The notes under the pieces: generated by a model
Told to the model about the DNA's origin: nothing
Database searches by the model: none
Seen by the model: only the letters and a program-made list of their open reading frames with translations
Assembly: GCA_937899835.1 (NCBI GenBank)
Contig: CALCCE010000095.1
Span: 1-64,000 of the forward strand
Source: an uncultured Flavobacteriales bacterium
GTDB taxonomy: Bacteria; Bacteroidota; Bacteroidia; Flavobacteriales_G; Salibacteraceae
Direction: 5' to 3'
DNA: 64,000 bases
Position numbers and translations under genes: made by a program
Shown here: positions 8,855 through 16,660 of the stretch, piece by piece
How positions within the stretch are numbered: position 1 is the stretch's first letter
How the letters are laid out: each line of letters starts with the position of its first letter

Positions 8855-10153
8855 ATGGGAATTACAATTGGACTTACTATTGGGGTCTTCCTGCTGTTTT
8901 TGACCATGCTGGTGGCCCTGATCTTGTTTGCTAAAGCCAAACTGTCCCCCTCAGGACTGGTAAAAGTGACAATTAACGGAGAAAAGACGATTGAGGTAGA
9001 AGCTGGGAGCACGATTCTTTCAACATTAGGAAACAACAAAATTTTCCTGCCCTCCGCATGCGGTGGAGGTGGTACTTGTGCCATGTGTAAGTGCCAGGTG
9101 CGTTCCGGCGGTGGAGAAATTCTTCCTACCGAAAAACCTTACTTCTCCCGGAAAGAGATTGCCGACGATTGGCGGCTGGGATGCCAGGTGAAGATCAAAG
9201 AGGACATGGAAATTCAAATTCCTGAAGAAATCTTTGGTATCAAGAAATGGGAATGTGAAGTAATTGAAAACTACAATGTAGCTACCTTCATCAAAGCCTT
9301 CACGGTTAAACTTCCCGAAGGTGAAAATCTCGACTTTGAAGCAGGTGGATACATCCAGGTAGATGTGCCACCAATTGAAGTCAATTACAAAGACATTGAC
9401 ATCGCTCCCCATCCCGATGATCCTGCCGGACCTGATAAGTTCAAAGAGGACTGGGACAATTTCAACTTGTGGGACTTGAAGATGAAAAATGATGAGGAAA
9501 TTTTCCGTGCTTATTCGATGGCCAACCACCCGGCCGAGGGTAACATTATCATGTTGACCATTCGTATCGCTACTCCACCATGGGATCGCGCTAAGAACGC
9601 TTGGATGGACGTGAATCCTGGTATTTGTTCCTCGTTCGTATTTGGATGCAAGCCGGGTGATAAAGTAACTATTTCGGGCCCTTACGGAGAGTTCTTCATC
9701 AAAGAAACCGATGCAGAGATGATCTACATTGGTGGTGGTGCTGGTATGGCCCCGATGCGCTCACATTTGTTCCACCTCTTCCACACCTTGAAGACCAAAC
9801 GTAAGGTTACTTACTGGTATGGTGGTCGCTCTAAGCGAGAGCTTTTCTATCTGGAAGATTTCCGTAAAATAGAACGAGAGTTTCCCAACTTCCAGTTCGA
9901 AGTGGTGCTCTCTGATCCTATGCCAGAAGACAACTGGACGGAGAAAAAAGATATGGACGACAAAGAAGGTGATGGATTTCTCGGTTTTGTACACAACGCG
10001 GTGATCGATCATCAGTTGAAAAAACACGATGCGCCAGAAGAAGTAGAATTCTATTTCTGCGGTCCACCACTCATGAACCAGGCGGTTTTGAAAATGGTTG
10101 ATGACTGGGGAGTACCTCCCGAAAATGTTTCTTTTGACGACTTTGGTGGATAA
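8855..10153 (+). CDS. nqrF: Na+-translocating NADH:quinone reductase subunit F
   Basis: NqrF is the NADH-oxidising entry subunit. It has one N-terminal membrane helix (residues 4-28), a plant-type [2Fe-2S] ferredoxin domain with ligands Cys69, Cys75, Cys78 and Cys110, and a ferredoxin-NADP reductase-like domain. In the latter, RAYSMANHP binds FAD, GGGAGMAPMRSH binds NADH and the C-terminal FYFCGPPLMNQAV closes the nucleotide site. A 432-residue protein is slightly longer than the proteobacterial one. It ends the operon just before an intrinsic terminator. Confidence 0.98.
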   Translation: MGITIGLTIGVFLLFLTMLVALILFAKAKLSPSGLVKVTINGEKTIEVEAGSTILSTLGNNKIFLPSACGGGGTCAMCKCQVRSGGGEILPTEKPYFSRKEIADDWRLGCQVKIKEDMEIQIPEEIFGIKKWECEVIENYNVATFIKAFTVKLPEGENLDFEAGGYIQVDVPPIEVNYKDIDIAPHPDDPAGPDKFKEDWDNFNLWDLKMKNDEEIFRAYSMANHPAEGNIIMLTIRIATPPWDRAKNAWMDVNPGICSSFVFGCKPGDKVTISGPYGEFFIKETDAEMIYIGGGAGMAPMRSHLFHLFHTLKTKRKVTYWYGGRSKRELFYLEDFRKIEREFPNFQFEVVLSDPMPEDNWTEKKDMDDKEGDGFLGFVHNAVIDHQLKKHDAPEEVEFYFCGPPLMNQAVLKMVDDWGVPPENVSFDDFGG

Positions 10154-10175
10154 TGATCGACCAACAAGACATTAT

Positions 10176-10208
10176 AAGCCGTTCGCAGTTTTGCGAGCGG
10201 CTTTTTTA
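10176..10208 (+). terminator. Intrinsic terminator after nqrF
   Basis: A 12-bp stem (AAGCCGTTCGCA, 10176-10187, with TGCGAGCGGCTT, 10192-10203, one G-U pair) has a GTTT loop and a run of six T from 10202. It ends only about 10 bases before the apbE ATG, so it separates nqr from apbE transcription unless read through. Confidence 0.85.
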
Positions 10209-10217
10209 CTTTATAGG

Positions 10218-11315
10218 ATGAATACATCACGCTTTTTTACTGCCATCATTGGATTGATTTTACTCTTTTCTGCCTGCCAGAACACTCCTGAAAAAGTAAA
10301 CACGGGCTACTTACACATCCGGGGCGCTGCACAAGGCACTTCCTATTCCATTAAGTACAAAGACCCCACGGGTAGAAACATTCGGGCAGCACTCGATTCC
10401 ATCTACGCCGAGATGGATCAATCCATTTCCAATTACAAAGCAGGTAGCCTCATCCAACAAGTGAATGACGCCGATTCCATGCATAAGATCGACCATCATT
10501 TCCTAACCATGCTGCAGCGTTCGCAATGGGCCTACGAGTTGAGTGAAGGTGCATTCGATCCCACCATTTGGCCTTTGATGCAATTCTGGGGTTTTGGGGG
10601 AGAAGGAATAAAAGAAGTCGATAGCATAGATTCTGTGGCCTTGGATTCGGTGCTTCAAATGGTAGGATTCAACAAAGTGCGCCTCTTTGATGGCAAGCGC
10701 CAGTTGAGTATTCGTGAGGCTATGTATAGTTCTTACCGCCCTGATTACTGGACCATTTTAAAAGATCATCCCGACCTCCAATTGGATTTTAATGCCTTAG
10801 GTCAAGGCTATACGGTAGACATAATTGCTGCGTATTTAGATGGGTTGACTATTACAGATTATATGATTGAGCTGGGCGGTGAAGTACGGGTCAAAGGCAA
10901 AAACCCTTTTGGTAACCCCTGGACCACTGGTATTGTAAAGCCGGTAGAAGACAAGCTGGCAAAGGACCAAATGGCCGTTTTGCCCTTGGACAATCAATCG
11001 ATCACAACCTCTGGCAACTACCGCAAATTTTACCAAAAAGATGGCCAGAAGGTAGCCCATACCATTAATCCTAAAACCGGTTCTACTTCGCAGCACAACT
11101 TATTGAGCGCAACGGTTGTAGCCCCTGATTGTACCATGGCGGATGCGCTATCCACTGTATGTATGGTTTTAGGTATGGAGAAGGCTCGTGAGTTGGTTGA
11201 GCCCATTGAAGGAGTATCGTTGTTCTTAGTGTATGCCGAGGAAGATGGTTCGATGGCAACTTATACTTCACCAGAGATTGAAGGAAGTCTTAAGATAGAG
11301 ACGGAAGAACAGTAG
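10218..11315 (+). CDS. apbE: FAD:protein FMN transferase ApbE (lipoprotein)
   Basis: ApbE cleaves FAD and attaches FMN to threonines of periplasmic flavoproteins, here most likely NqrB and NqrC. The start at 10218 gives a lipoprotein signal ending LLFSAC (Cys20); an in-frame extension upstream runs through the terminator and is not real. Family motifs are AAQGTSYSIKY near the N-terminus, DFNALGQGYTVD in the middle, ELGGEVRVKG, then HTINPKTG and DCTMADALST with the Mg2+/FAD ligands. The 365-residue length is typical. Placement straight after nqrF is the usual arrangement. Confidence 0.96.
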   Translation: MNTSRFFTAIIGLILLFSACQNTPEKVNTGYLHIRGAAQGTSYSIKYKDPTGRNIRAALDSIYAEMDQSISNYKAGSLIQQVNDADSMHKIDHHFLTMLQRSQWAYELSEGAFDPTIWPLMQFWGFGGEGIKEVDSIDSVALDSVLQMVGFNKVRLFDGKRQLSIREAMYSSYRPDYWTILKDHPDLQLDFNALGQGYTVDIIAAYLDGLTITDYMIELGGEVRVKGKNPFGNPWTTGIVKPVEDKLAKDQMAVLPLDNQSITTSGNYRKFYQKDGQKVAHTINPKTGSTSQHNLLSATVVAPDCTMADALSTVCMVLGMEKARELVEPIEGVSLFLVYAEEDGSMATYTSPEIEGSLKIETEEQ

Positions 11316-11325
11316 GGGAGAAAGT

Positions 11326-11514
11326 CTATTGATTTTTGCACTGCTCACTCGGACGAGCACCGCAGATACCACAGGAAGCCCCCTCTTCTTGAAGAAGCGG
11401 ATTGTTGCTGGCACAAGTACCTGCAAATTTACCTTCCTTTTTGACTAATATCTTAATGGCAATCCCGGCAAACGCCAAAGCCATCATTCCAATTGCTAAC
11501 AACACTACTTTCAT
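11326..11514 (-). CDS. Small Cys-rich membrane protein, candidate NqrM-like maturation factor
   Basis: The 62-residue protein has one N-terminal membrane helix (about residues 3-22), a basic KILVKKEGKF stretch and a C-terminal tail with four cysteines: Cys34 in GTCAS, Cys48 and Cys51 in CGIC, and Cys59. This layout resembles NqrM (DUF539), which is needed to load iron into NqrD/NqrE and has a helix followed by four cysteines, although the Cys spacing differs. The gene is convergent with apbE, 10 bases away. Linkage to NQR assembly is my inference. It could also be an unrelated conserved membrane protein. Confidence 0.7.
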   Translation of the reverse strand: MKVVLLAIGMMALAFAGIAIKILVKKEGKFAGTCASNNPLLQEEGASCGICGARPSEQCKNQ

Positions 11515-11545
11515 CCCGTGGAACTTTGTACAAATATACTACAAA

Positions 11546-12283
11546 TCAGCGGGGTAAAAGTTTTCCATTATCATCAATAAAGGTCTCTATTTCATTAGGC
11601 GATCCTGAATAGAAAACGTTCCCAATATCCTCGATGCGAACCGAAAGCCGATCAAGGGCATGCACATAAATATCACCAATACCAGTATGTGAAACGGTTA
11701 CTACTCTACCAGGAAAATTTTCCAGTTCCATGAACCCGTTGCTGGCAGAATAAGCAAACAACTCATCGGTAGCGCCAAATATTTGAAGTCGGCTAATGCC
11801 GGTGTGTTGCCGAATAAAACTTTTGTCGGTTTGCAACAGTAGGGTGATGTCTCCTCCGCCCACCCAATGATCAAGGTCGAATACTGGTGTACGAAGGGTA
11901 TCAGCGCAGCTTATGGCTTCACTACCATTGTGTCCTACTTTCTTCAATTCTACCGTGTGTACGTAAACCGTAGGATGTTTGGAAAGGTCTCGCACCCAAT
12001 TGCAGCGGTTGTTGTTGCGCAGCACCAGGGTAGAATCTTCCACCGAAGTTTCCACTTGATCGATCAATTGCTCCCAGGCAACTACCCTCACCTGATATAA
12101 GGTGTCGGGAACCAATACTACCCGAACATCGTCGTAAACATCCAGCTGGTGAAAGGCACTTAGGCTCCGGGTGACTTCCGTTTCAGAACCGCTGCCCTTA
12201 AAACAGTCCCACCTGGCCTCTTTGCTGCACCCCATGAGTAACAAAACAGAGCAAACAACCGCTATGGAGGAAGTAATTTTCAT
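11546..12283 (-). CDS. DUF2807 (GIN domain) lipoprotein
   Basis: A lipoprotein signal ends LLLMGC (Cys19), and the rest of the 245-residue protein is the head GIN domain (DUF2807): a right-handed beta helix with recurring short strands and the family opening FHQLDVYDDVRVVLVPD. The fold is common on Bacteroidota cell surfaces, with no assigned activity. The ATG at 12283 was chosen because it gives the signal peptide and overlaps the stop of the upstream lipid A deacylase gene by 4 bases (ATGA). Confidence 0.88.
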   Translation of the reverse strand: MKITSSIAVVCSVLLLMGCSKEARWDCFKGSGSETEVTRSLSAFHQLDVYDDVRVVLVPDTLYQVRVVAWEQLIDQVETSVEDSTLVLRNNNRCNWVRDLSKHPTVYVHTVELKKVGHNGSEAISCADTLRTPVFDLDHWVGGGDITLLLQTDKSFIRQHTGISRLQIFGATDELFAYSASNGFMELENFPGRVVTVSHTGIGDIYVHALDRLSVRIEDIGNVFYSGSPNEIETFIDDNGKLLPR

Positions 12284-13392
12284 GGTGTTTTCCAACGATA
12301 TCCGACACCCAATTCGATATAATCGGCAACGAACAAATGCGACTTTAAAGTGAGGCTGCTTACGAGATAGTCGTTCCAGTAGTACCGGGTGCCAATCCGG
12401 TTGTAGATAAAGCCATCTTCTTTGTAACCGGTACGTAAATAGCCACCAATACAAAAGTTGATATCCATTTTTCCAAGAAAGAGATGGTATCCAGCAGTGA
12501 GCCCCGATTGGAAAAGGTCCAGATCATTGTCTACTTCTTCTCCAAGACTACGAAACTGAGGCCGTATGGCGGTGTTGTAGATCGCATCTAAACCAATGGC
12601 CACCATCGCCTTTTCAGAATACCTGCGGCCCAATTCTCCGCTAAAGGTATAGACGAAGTAGCTTTTAGGGTCGGAAAGGCTCACTTGTTTGTTGCCAACC
12701 AGCAATGCAAACATCGATTCGTAACGGTGCTTGGGAGGAGATTTTTCCCACTTTGGGGGCTGCTCTTCCGCAGGACCAAAACGGTAGCCCAAACCAGCAT
12801 GAAGCCCAGCGGTATTGATGCCCAAATTGGGCTTTCTGGCCGAACCATTGGAAAAGTGAATAAAACTTAGGCCCGTGCGCAGTTGCAAGCCGTCATAAAG
12901 CGGTATTTCCAATTCTGCCAGCGATCCAATGGCAGCATTGAAATGCGAACCAATCGCGATGTTTTGAAAATTATCGATGCGTTCGTAAGTCTTTGATACG
13001 TAGGTAATGCCCCACCCAATCTGATAGCTCAGGATCAACTTTTTCCGAGACAGCACCGGAAATTGAAAATAGGGGTAAAGCCCGGTAGAGCGCCCCAATT
13101 CTTCATCGTTTCCTAAGTATAAATGGTAGAGTGAAACACCAATTCGAGGATTGCGAAATTGTTGGTGCCAGGGGCGCTTGCCGTTGGTGACCCACTCAAA
13201 ATTGATGACACCGGCCCGTGCTCCATCTTGAATGAGGTGGCGCATCGATTTGCGGTGAGGAATAGCATAAGCATGCAAATACCGCCCGGAGAGGTAAAAG
13301 GTATTGGATGCACTATTTTCCTGCCCTTTTCCCGAAAGGGGCCAAAAAAGGACCAAACACCACCAACACCACAGGACACTCTTCCAACTCAT
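12280..13392 (-). CDS. PagL-like lipid A deacylase / acyloxyacyl hydrolase, outer-membrane beta barrel
   Basis: The 370-residue protein has a signal peptide and alternating strands ending in an aromatic-rich VELGVGYRWKTP, as expected of an outer-membrane barrel. The active-site motif of PagL is present as IHFSNGS (His179, Ser181, Asn182). PagL removes an acyl chain from lipid A; larger Bacteroidota homologues are usually annotated as acyloxyacyl hydrolases. The protein is much longer than Pseudomonas PagL, so substrate and chain position are uncertain. It is translationally coupled to the DUF2807 lipoprotein. Confidence 0.82.
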   Translation of the reverse strand: MSWKSVLWCWWCLVLFWPLSGKGQENSASNTFYLSGRYLHAYAIPHRKSMRHLIQDGARAGVINFEWVTNGKRPWHQQFRNPRIGVSLYHLYLGNDEELGRSTGLYPYFQFPVLSRKKLILSYQIGWGITYVSKTYERIDNFQNIAIGSHFNAAIGSLAELEIPLYDGLQLRTGLSFIHFSNGSARKPNLGINTAGLHAGLGYRFGPAEEQPPKWEKSPPKHRYESMFALLVGNKQVSLSDPKSYFVYTFSGELGRRYSEKAMVAIGLDAIYNTAIRPQFRSLGEEVDNDLDLFQSGLTAGYHLFLGKMDINFCIGGYLRTGYKEDGFIYNRIGTRYYWNDYLVSSLTLKSHLFVADYIELGVGYRWKTP

Positions 13393-13453
13393 GGGCGCTA
13401 AAAATAACGAAAATAAGCCCTGGAAAGAGAGACGCTTCCCCTTGCATTTGGCC

Positions 13454-13461
13454 TATTTTTG
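13454..13461 (+). promoter_or_regulatory. -7 element 6 nt before the mazG start
   Basis: TATTTTTG matches TAnnTTTG exactly and ends 6 nt before the mazG ATG at 13468, so transcription should begin within a few bases of the start codon. No clear -33 TTTG lies at the usual distance. Confidence 0.5.
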
Positions 13462-13467
13462 CGCATT

Positions 13468-14250
13468 ATGGAAGAAAAACTTGCTGCCTTCGAACGCCTC
13501 TTAAACATCATGGACGAGTTGCGTGAGCAATGTCCATGGGATCGCAAACAGACCTTGGAAAGCTTGCGGTACCTTACCATTGAAGAGACCTACGAACTGT
13601 CGGATGCTATTTTAGATGGTGATTTGGAAGAAGTGAAAAAGGAGTTGGGCGACCTCCTGCTGCACATGGTTTTCTATGCTAAGATCGCCTCTGAGAAAAA
13701 AGCGTTCGACATTGCCGATGTGCTCCATGGCATTTGCGATAAGCTGGTGCACCGACACCCGCACATTTACGGAGATGTGGAAGCAGCTACCGAAGAAGAG
13801 GTAAAAGCCAATTGGGAGCAGCTGAAGTTAAAAGAAGGCAAAAAATCGGTTTTGGAAGGCGTGCCCAAAAGCCTGCCCGCTCTGGTAAAAGCCAACCGCA
13901 TTCAGGAAAAAGTGAGAGGGGTAGGCTTTGATTGGGAAGAAACGCATCAGGTGTGGGACAAACTGCAAGAAGAGCTTGGTGAATTAAAAACCGAGGTAGA
14001 AGCCGAAGCGGCCCCCGCAAGAATAGAATCAGAATTTGGCGATGTGCTGTTCTCAATGATTAACTACGCGCGCTTTATTGGAGTAAACCCGGAAGACGCA
14101 CTGGAACGCACCAACAAAAAATTCATTCAGCGCTTTCAATACCTGGAATCAAAATCCAAAGCGGATGGTAAAACCCTGCAAGACATGACCCTTGAAGAAA
14201 TGGATGTTTATTGGGAAGAAGCCAAAAAACTAAACTCAGAACTTACTTGA
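13468..14250 (+). CDS. mazG: Nucleoside triphosphate pyrophosphohydrolase MazG
   Basis: MazG hydrolyses nucleoside triphosphates to monophosphate and pyrophosphate, a housecleaning role. The 260-residue protein has two MazG domains: the first with EETYELSDAI and KKELGDLLLHMVFYA (metal-binding acidic residues), the second with LQEELGELKTEVE and ESEFGDVLFSMINYAR. The ATG at 13468 gives the family start MEEKLAAFERLL; an in-frame TTG three codons earlier lies inside the promoter match and is rejected. Its 3' end overlaps the convergent PAP2 gene by 15 bases. Confidence 0.96.
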   Translation: MEEKLAAFERLLNIMDELREQCPWDRKQTLESLRYLTIEETYELSDAILDGDLEEVKKELGDLLLHMVFYAKIASEKKAFDIADVLHGICDKLVHRHPHIYGDVEAATEEEVKANWEQLKLKEGKKSVLEGVPKSLPALVKANRIQEKVRGVGFDWEETHQVWDKLQEELGELKTEVEAEAAPARIESEFGDVLFSMINYARFIGVNPEDALERTNKKFIQRFQYLESKSKADGKTLQDMTLEEMDVYWEEAKKLNSELT

Positions 14251-15093
14251 GGTTTCTTTTTTTCTTTTCCAGGGAACCATGCGAAGGTGGTCCGTTCGTC
14301 GGTTAACCCAATAGCTGAAGCGACCAATGCCGTAGCCCAGTAAGCTGCCAATCACTACATCAGAAGCCCAGTGCTCACCCTGGGTAACTCTGGAGAGAGC
14401 TACTATTCCCGCCAGCGAATAACAAGTGGCACCTACCCATTTTTTATTTTGGTAACTCCTCGTCATATAGCTGGCCATGCTCCAAGCCATGGCCGAATGA
14501 GCCGAAGGAAAAGCCCTTTTCGGACCACTTGGGTCTTCGATAAGATCAGACCAAGACCGAGGCAAGAACTGCCATTCCTGTGCATTGCTGGTAAGGGTAG
14601 GTCGACTGCGGCCGGTTAATGCCTTAAAGAGGTAGCTGGAAATGAGACTGTGGCCTACACACTGCCCCAAAATAAGGCCGTGCCTGCGCATTTTCGGACG
14701 TTGTCTCCAACTGCCGTAAACGTAGAGTAAAGTTGGTACCCCAAGTACCAGTGGAAAGCCACCCCCAATGGTTATGCCTTCACTCAGGTTGCGGAGGGTA
14801 GCCCGAGAAGCTATCCATGTTGAAGTTTCGCGTTCTATTGACGCATCGAAGGCATAAGAAAGTGCGAAGGCACTCCCAGCCATTAAAGTGTAGGTTGAGG
14901 TAGCTTTTAAGTCTTTGAAAGGATGAACATAAAGCTTGAGATGATGGTCAAGAAAAACCCTTCCCACCCACGTCTTAGGATAAGGTTGGCGGATTAGTGG
15001 AGCTTGTGCCCCTAAGTCCAAGCTTAGGATTACAAGGAAGAGGAGAACAACCCCTACCCTTATTGGTTTAATAAATAAGTGATTGATAAACAT
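14236..15093 (-). CDS. PAP2 family membrane phosphatase
   Basis: The three phosphatidic-acid-phosphatase signature motifs are all present: KALTGRSRP, PSAHSAMAWSMASY (PSxH form) and SRVTQGEHWASDVVIGS. These residues form the acid phosphatase active site that acts on lipid pyrophosphates or phospholipid head groups at the outer face of the membrane. The 285-residue protein has an N-terminal signal or anchor (ending around LSLDLGAQAP) and several helices. I used the ATG at 15093; a TTG seven codons upstream is possible. Substrate cannot be told from sequence. Confidence 0.9.
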   Translation of the reverse strand: MFINHLFIKPIRVGVVLLFLVILSLDLGAQAPLIRQPYPKTWVGRVFLDHHLKLYVHPFKDLKATSTYTLMAGSAFALSYAFDASIERETSTWIASRATLRNLSEGITIGGGFPLVLGVPTLLYVYGSWRQRPKMRRHGLILGQCVGHSLISSYLFKALTGRSRPTLTSNAQEWQFLPRSWSDLIEDPSGPKRAFPSAHSAMAWSMASYMTRSYQNKKWVGATCYSLAGIVALSRVTQGEHWASDVVIGSLLGYGIGRFSYWVNRRTDHLRMVPWKRKKETSSKF

Positions 15094-15191
15094 CCGTTTG
15101 AGATCGGGACTCAAGAAGCTAATTTTGTCTATCGATTCGTTAGAATCTGCAAATCAAAGTAAAAAATCTAACCTAAATAGAAAGGACCAAC

Positions 15192-15509
15192 ATGGCAGTA
15201 GTAGAAGCCACCGACCAGGAATTCAAACAAATGCTGGCGGACAACGAAAAGGTAATTGTAAAATATTATGCAGGTTGGTGCGGTAACTGTAAGCTTTTCG
15301 CTCCCAAATACCGTCGACTCTCTGGCGATGATCGGTTTGAAGGAGTTACCTTCCTGGATGTGAACGCGGAACACAACGAAGTAGCACGCCAAATGGCAGG
15401 AGTGAACAACCTACCGTTTTTTGCCACCTTCAAAAATGGAGAGTTGGTAGAAGGGCAAGCCACCTCCAAAGAAGATTCTGTGGTAAACCTGCTCAACAAC
15501 CTGAACTAA
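15192..15509 (+). CDS. Thioredoxin family protein
   Basis: The 105-residue single-domain thioredoxin has the active site WCGNC (Cys30, Cys33) and a cis-proline loop (NNLPFFATF). It lacks a signal peptide, so it is cytoplasmic. The GN dipeptide between the cysteines differs from the GP of the main thioredoxin, pointing to a specialised reductant. It is followed after 1 base by a DUF6952 gene and faces a 2-Cys peroxiredoxin gene, suggesting that it recycles that peroxidase. Confidence 0.92.
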   Translation: MAVVEATDQEFKQMLADNEKVIVKYYAGWCGNCKLFAPKYRRLSGDDRFEGVTFLDVNAEHNEVARQMAGVNNLPFFATFKNGELVEGQATSKEDSVVNLLNNLN

Positions 15510-15510
15510 G

Positions 15511-15753
15511 ATGAAGATCCCGGCGATAAAAAAACTGGTAGAAACTGCCAACCTTAGCGAACTCAAAACGGCCGAGGCGGCATTGCTGGAAGAGCTAACA
15601 CCAGCCATTGAAGTTGGCGGAGAGGATGAAGGAGAGCAGTTGACCCACGTGTTGGCGGCCATCTACATCCTTGAAGAAGTAGAAGCCAAACAAATTGATG
15701 TTAAAGTCGCCTTGCGTGATTACATAGGCCGGGTGAGAAGCTCCATTACCTGA
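15511..15753 (+). CDS. DUF6952-like small protein
   Basis: This 80-residue, mostly helical acidic protein begins MKIPAIKKLVETAN and resembles the short DUF6952 proteins of Bacteroidota that sit beside thioredoxin and peroxiredoxin genes. It has no cysteine and no signal. It is 1 base after the thioredoxin gene and ends just before an intrinsic terminator, so the two form one short operon. No function is known. The assignment to DUF6952 is from memory of family appearance and context. Confidence 0.75.
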   Translation: MKIPAIKKLVETANLSELKTAEAALLEELTPAIEVGGEDEGEQLTHVLAAIYILEEVEAKQIDVKVALRDYIGRVRSSIT

Positions 15754-15773
15754 CCAAGTGTTGAATTGATTTG

Positions 15774-15811
15774 AAAGCTCCTGTCGAAGGTTCGGCAGGA
15801 GCTTTTTTTAT
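15774..15811 (+). terminator. Terminator of the thioredoxin-DUF6952 operon
   Basis: A 13-bp stem (AAAGCTCCTGTCG with CGGCAGGAGCTTT, one G-U pair) with a 6-nt loop is followed by a T run. Confidence 0.88.
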
Positions 15812-15835
15812 GCCTGGCAGGTAGTTATCGAAATA

Positions 15836-15875
15836 AAAAAAGCCCGCTATGCTCAAAGCATAGCGGGCTTGTTAA
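15836..15875 (-). terminator. Terminator of the peroxiredoxin gene
   Basis: A perfect 14-bp stem (15840-15853 with 15857-15870) and a 3-nt loop are followed on the minus strand by a T run. T-rich sequence on the plus side means it may also back up the upstream terminator. Confidence 0.9.
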
Positions 15876-15892
15876 GTTTTTCTTACTCCTAC

Positions 15893-16522
15893 TTAGTGTG
15901 TAGACAGGTAGGAGGCAACACCATCGAAGGTGGCGTTCATGGCGTCTTTTCCAGACTCCCAGTTGGCCGGGCAAACTTCACCGTGTTTCTCAACATGTTG
16001 CAAAGCGTCCAGCATCCGCAGAGCTTCATCTACGTTACGTCCCAAAGGCAGGTTGTTCACCAGTTGGTGTTGTACCACACCTTCTCCGTCAATCAAAAAC
16101 AATCCACGATAAGCAATCATCGGACCATTGGCTACGTACTCACCTTCATCGTTCACATCGTAGTCTCCGGCAAGCACACCGTAGTTCATCGAAATGGTTT
16201 TGGAGGTATCGGCAACGATGGGGTAGGTGATACCTTGGATACCACCGTCATCTTTACTCATTTGCAGCCATCCCCAGTGCGACTCCTCGGTGTCGGTGGA
16301 GCACGCTACAATCTCACAATTGCGACTTTTGAACTCTTCCAGCTTTTCTTGGAATGCGTGGAGCTCGGTTGGGCAAACGAAGGTGAAATCTTTCGGATAG
16401 AAGAAAAAGATCACGTGTTTTCCTTTGTATTGTTCTAAGGAAAAGCTTTCAACGATTTCTTCTCCGTTGATCACGGCACCAGCTTCGAAATGTGGGGCCT
16501 TTTTACCTACTAATACAGACAT
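15893..16522 (-). CDS. Typical 2-Cys peroxiredoxin (AhpC/Prx1 type)
   Basis: This cytoplasmic peroxidase reduces H2O2 and organic hydroperoxides. The peroxidatic Cys50 lies in DFTFVCPTE and the resolving Cys184 in GEVCPANW, giving the two VCP motifs of typical 2-Cys enzymes. The 209-residue length from the ATG at 16522 is standard; an in-frame extension of 10 codons upstream is unlikely. The likely electron donor is the thioredoxin of the convergent operon. It has its own -7 match about 80 bases upstream and its own terminator. Confidence 0.94.
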   Translation of the reverse strand: MSVLVGKKAPHFEAGAVINGEEIVESFSLEQYKGKHVIFFFYPKDFTFVCPTELHAFQEKLEEFKSRNCEIVACSTDTEESHWGWLQMSKDDGGIQGITYPIVADTSKTISMNYGVLAGDYDVNDEGEYVANGPMIAYRGLFLIDGEGVVQHQLVNNLPLGRNVDEALRMLDALQHVEKHGEVCPANWESGKDAMNATFDGVASYLSTH

Positions 16523-16603
16523 TGTTATTTGTTGTTTAAAGTTACTTCCCAACGGTTTTTATATGGGAAATAGATGAATTCAAATTCCTTGATTTTGAGC
16601 AAT

Positions 16604-16611
16604 CAAAGGTA
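16604..16611 (-). promoter_or_regulatory. -7 element of the peroxiredoxin gene
   Basis: TACCTTTG on the minus strand matches TAnnTTTG about 82 bases upstream of the ATG at 16522, implying a leader of about 75 nt. No clear -33 element was found. Confidence 0.45.
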
Positions 16612-16660
16612 TCGAATCTCCAACCATTGGAAAAATGGATAGCCCCACCCAAAAATCTGG

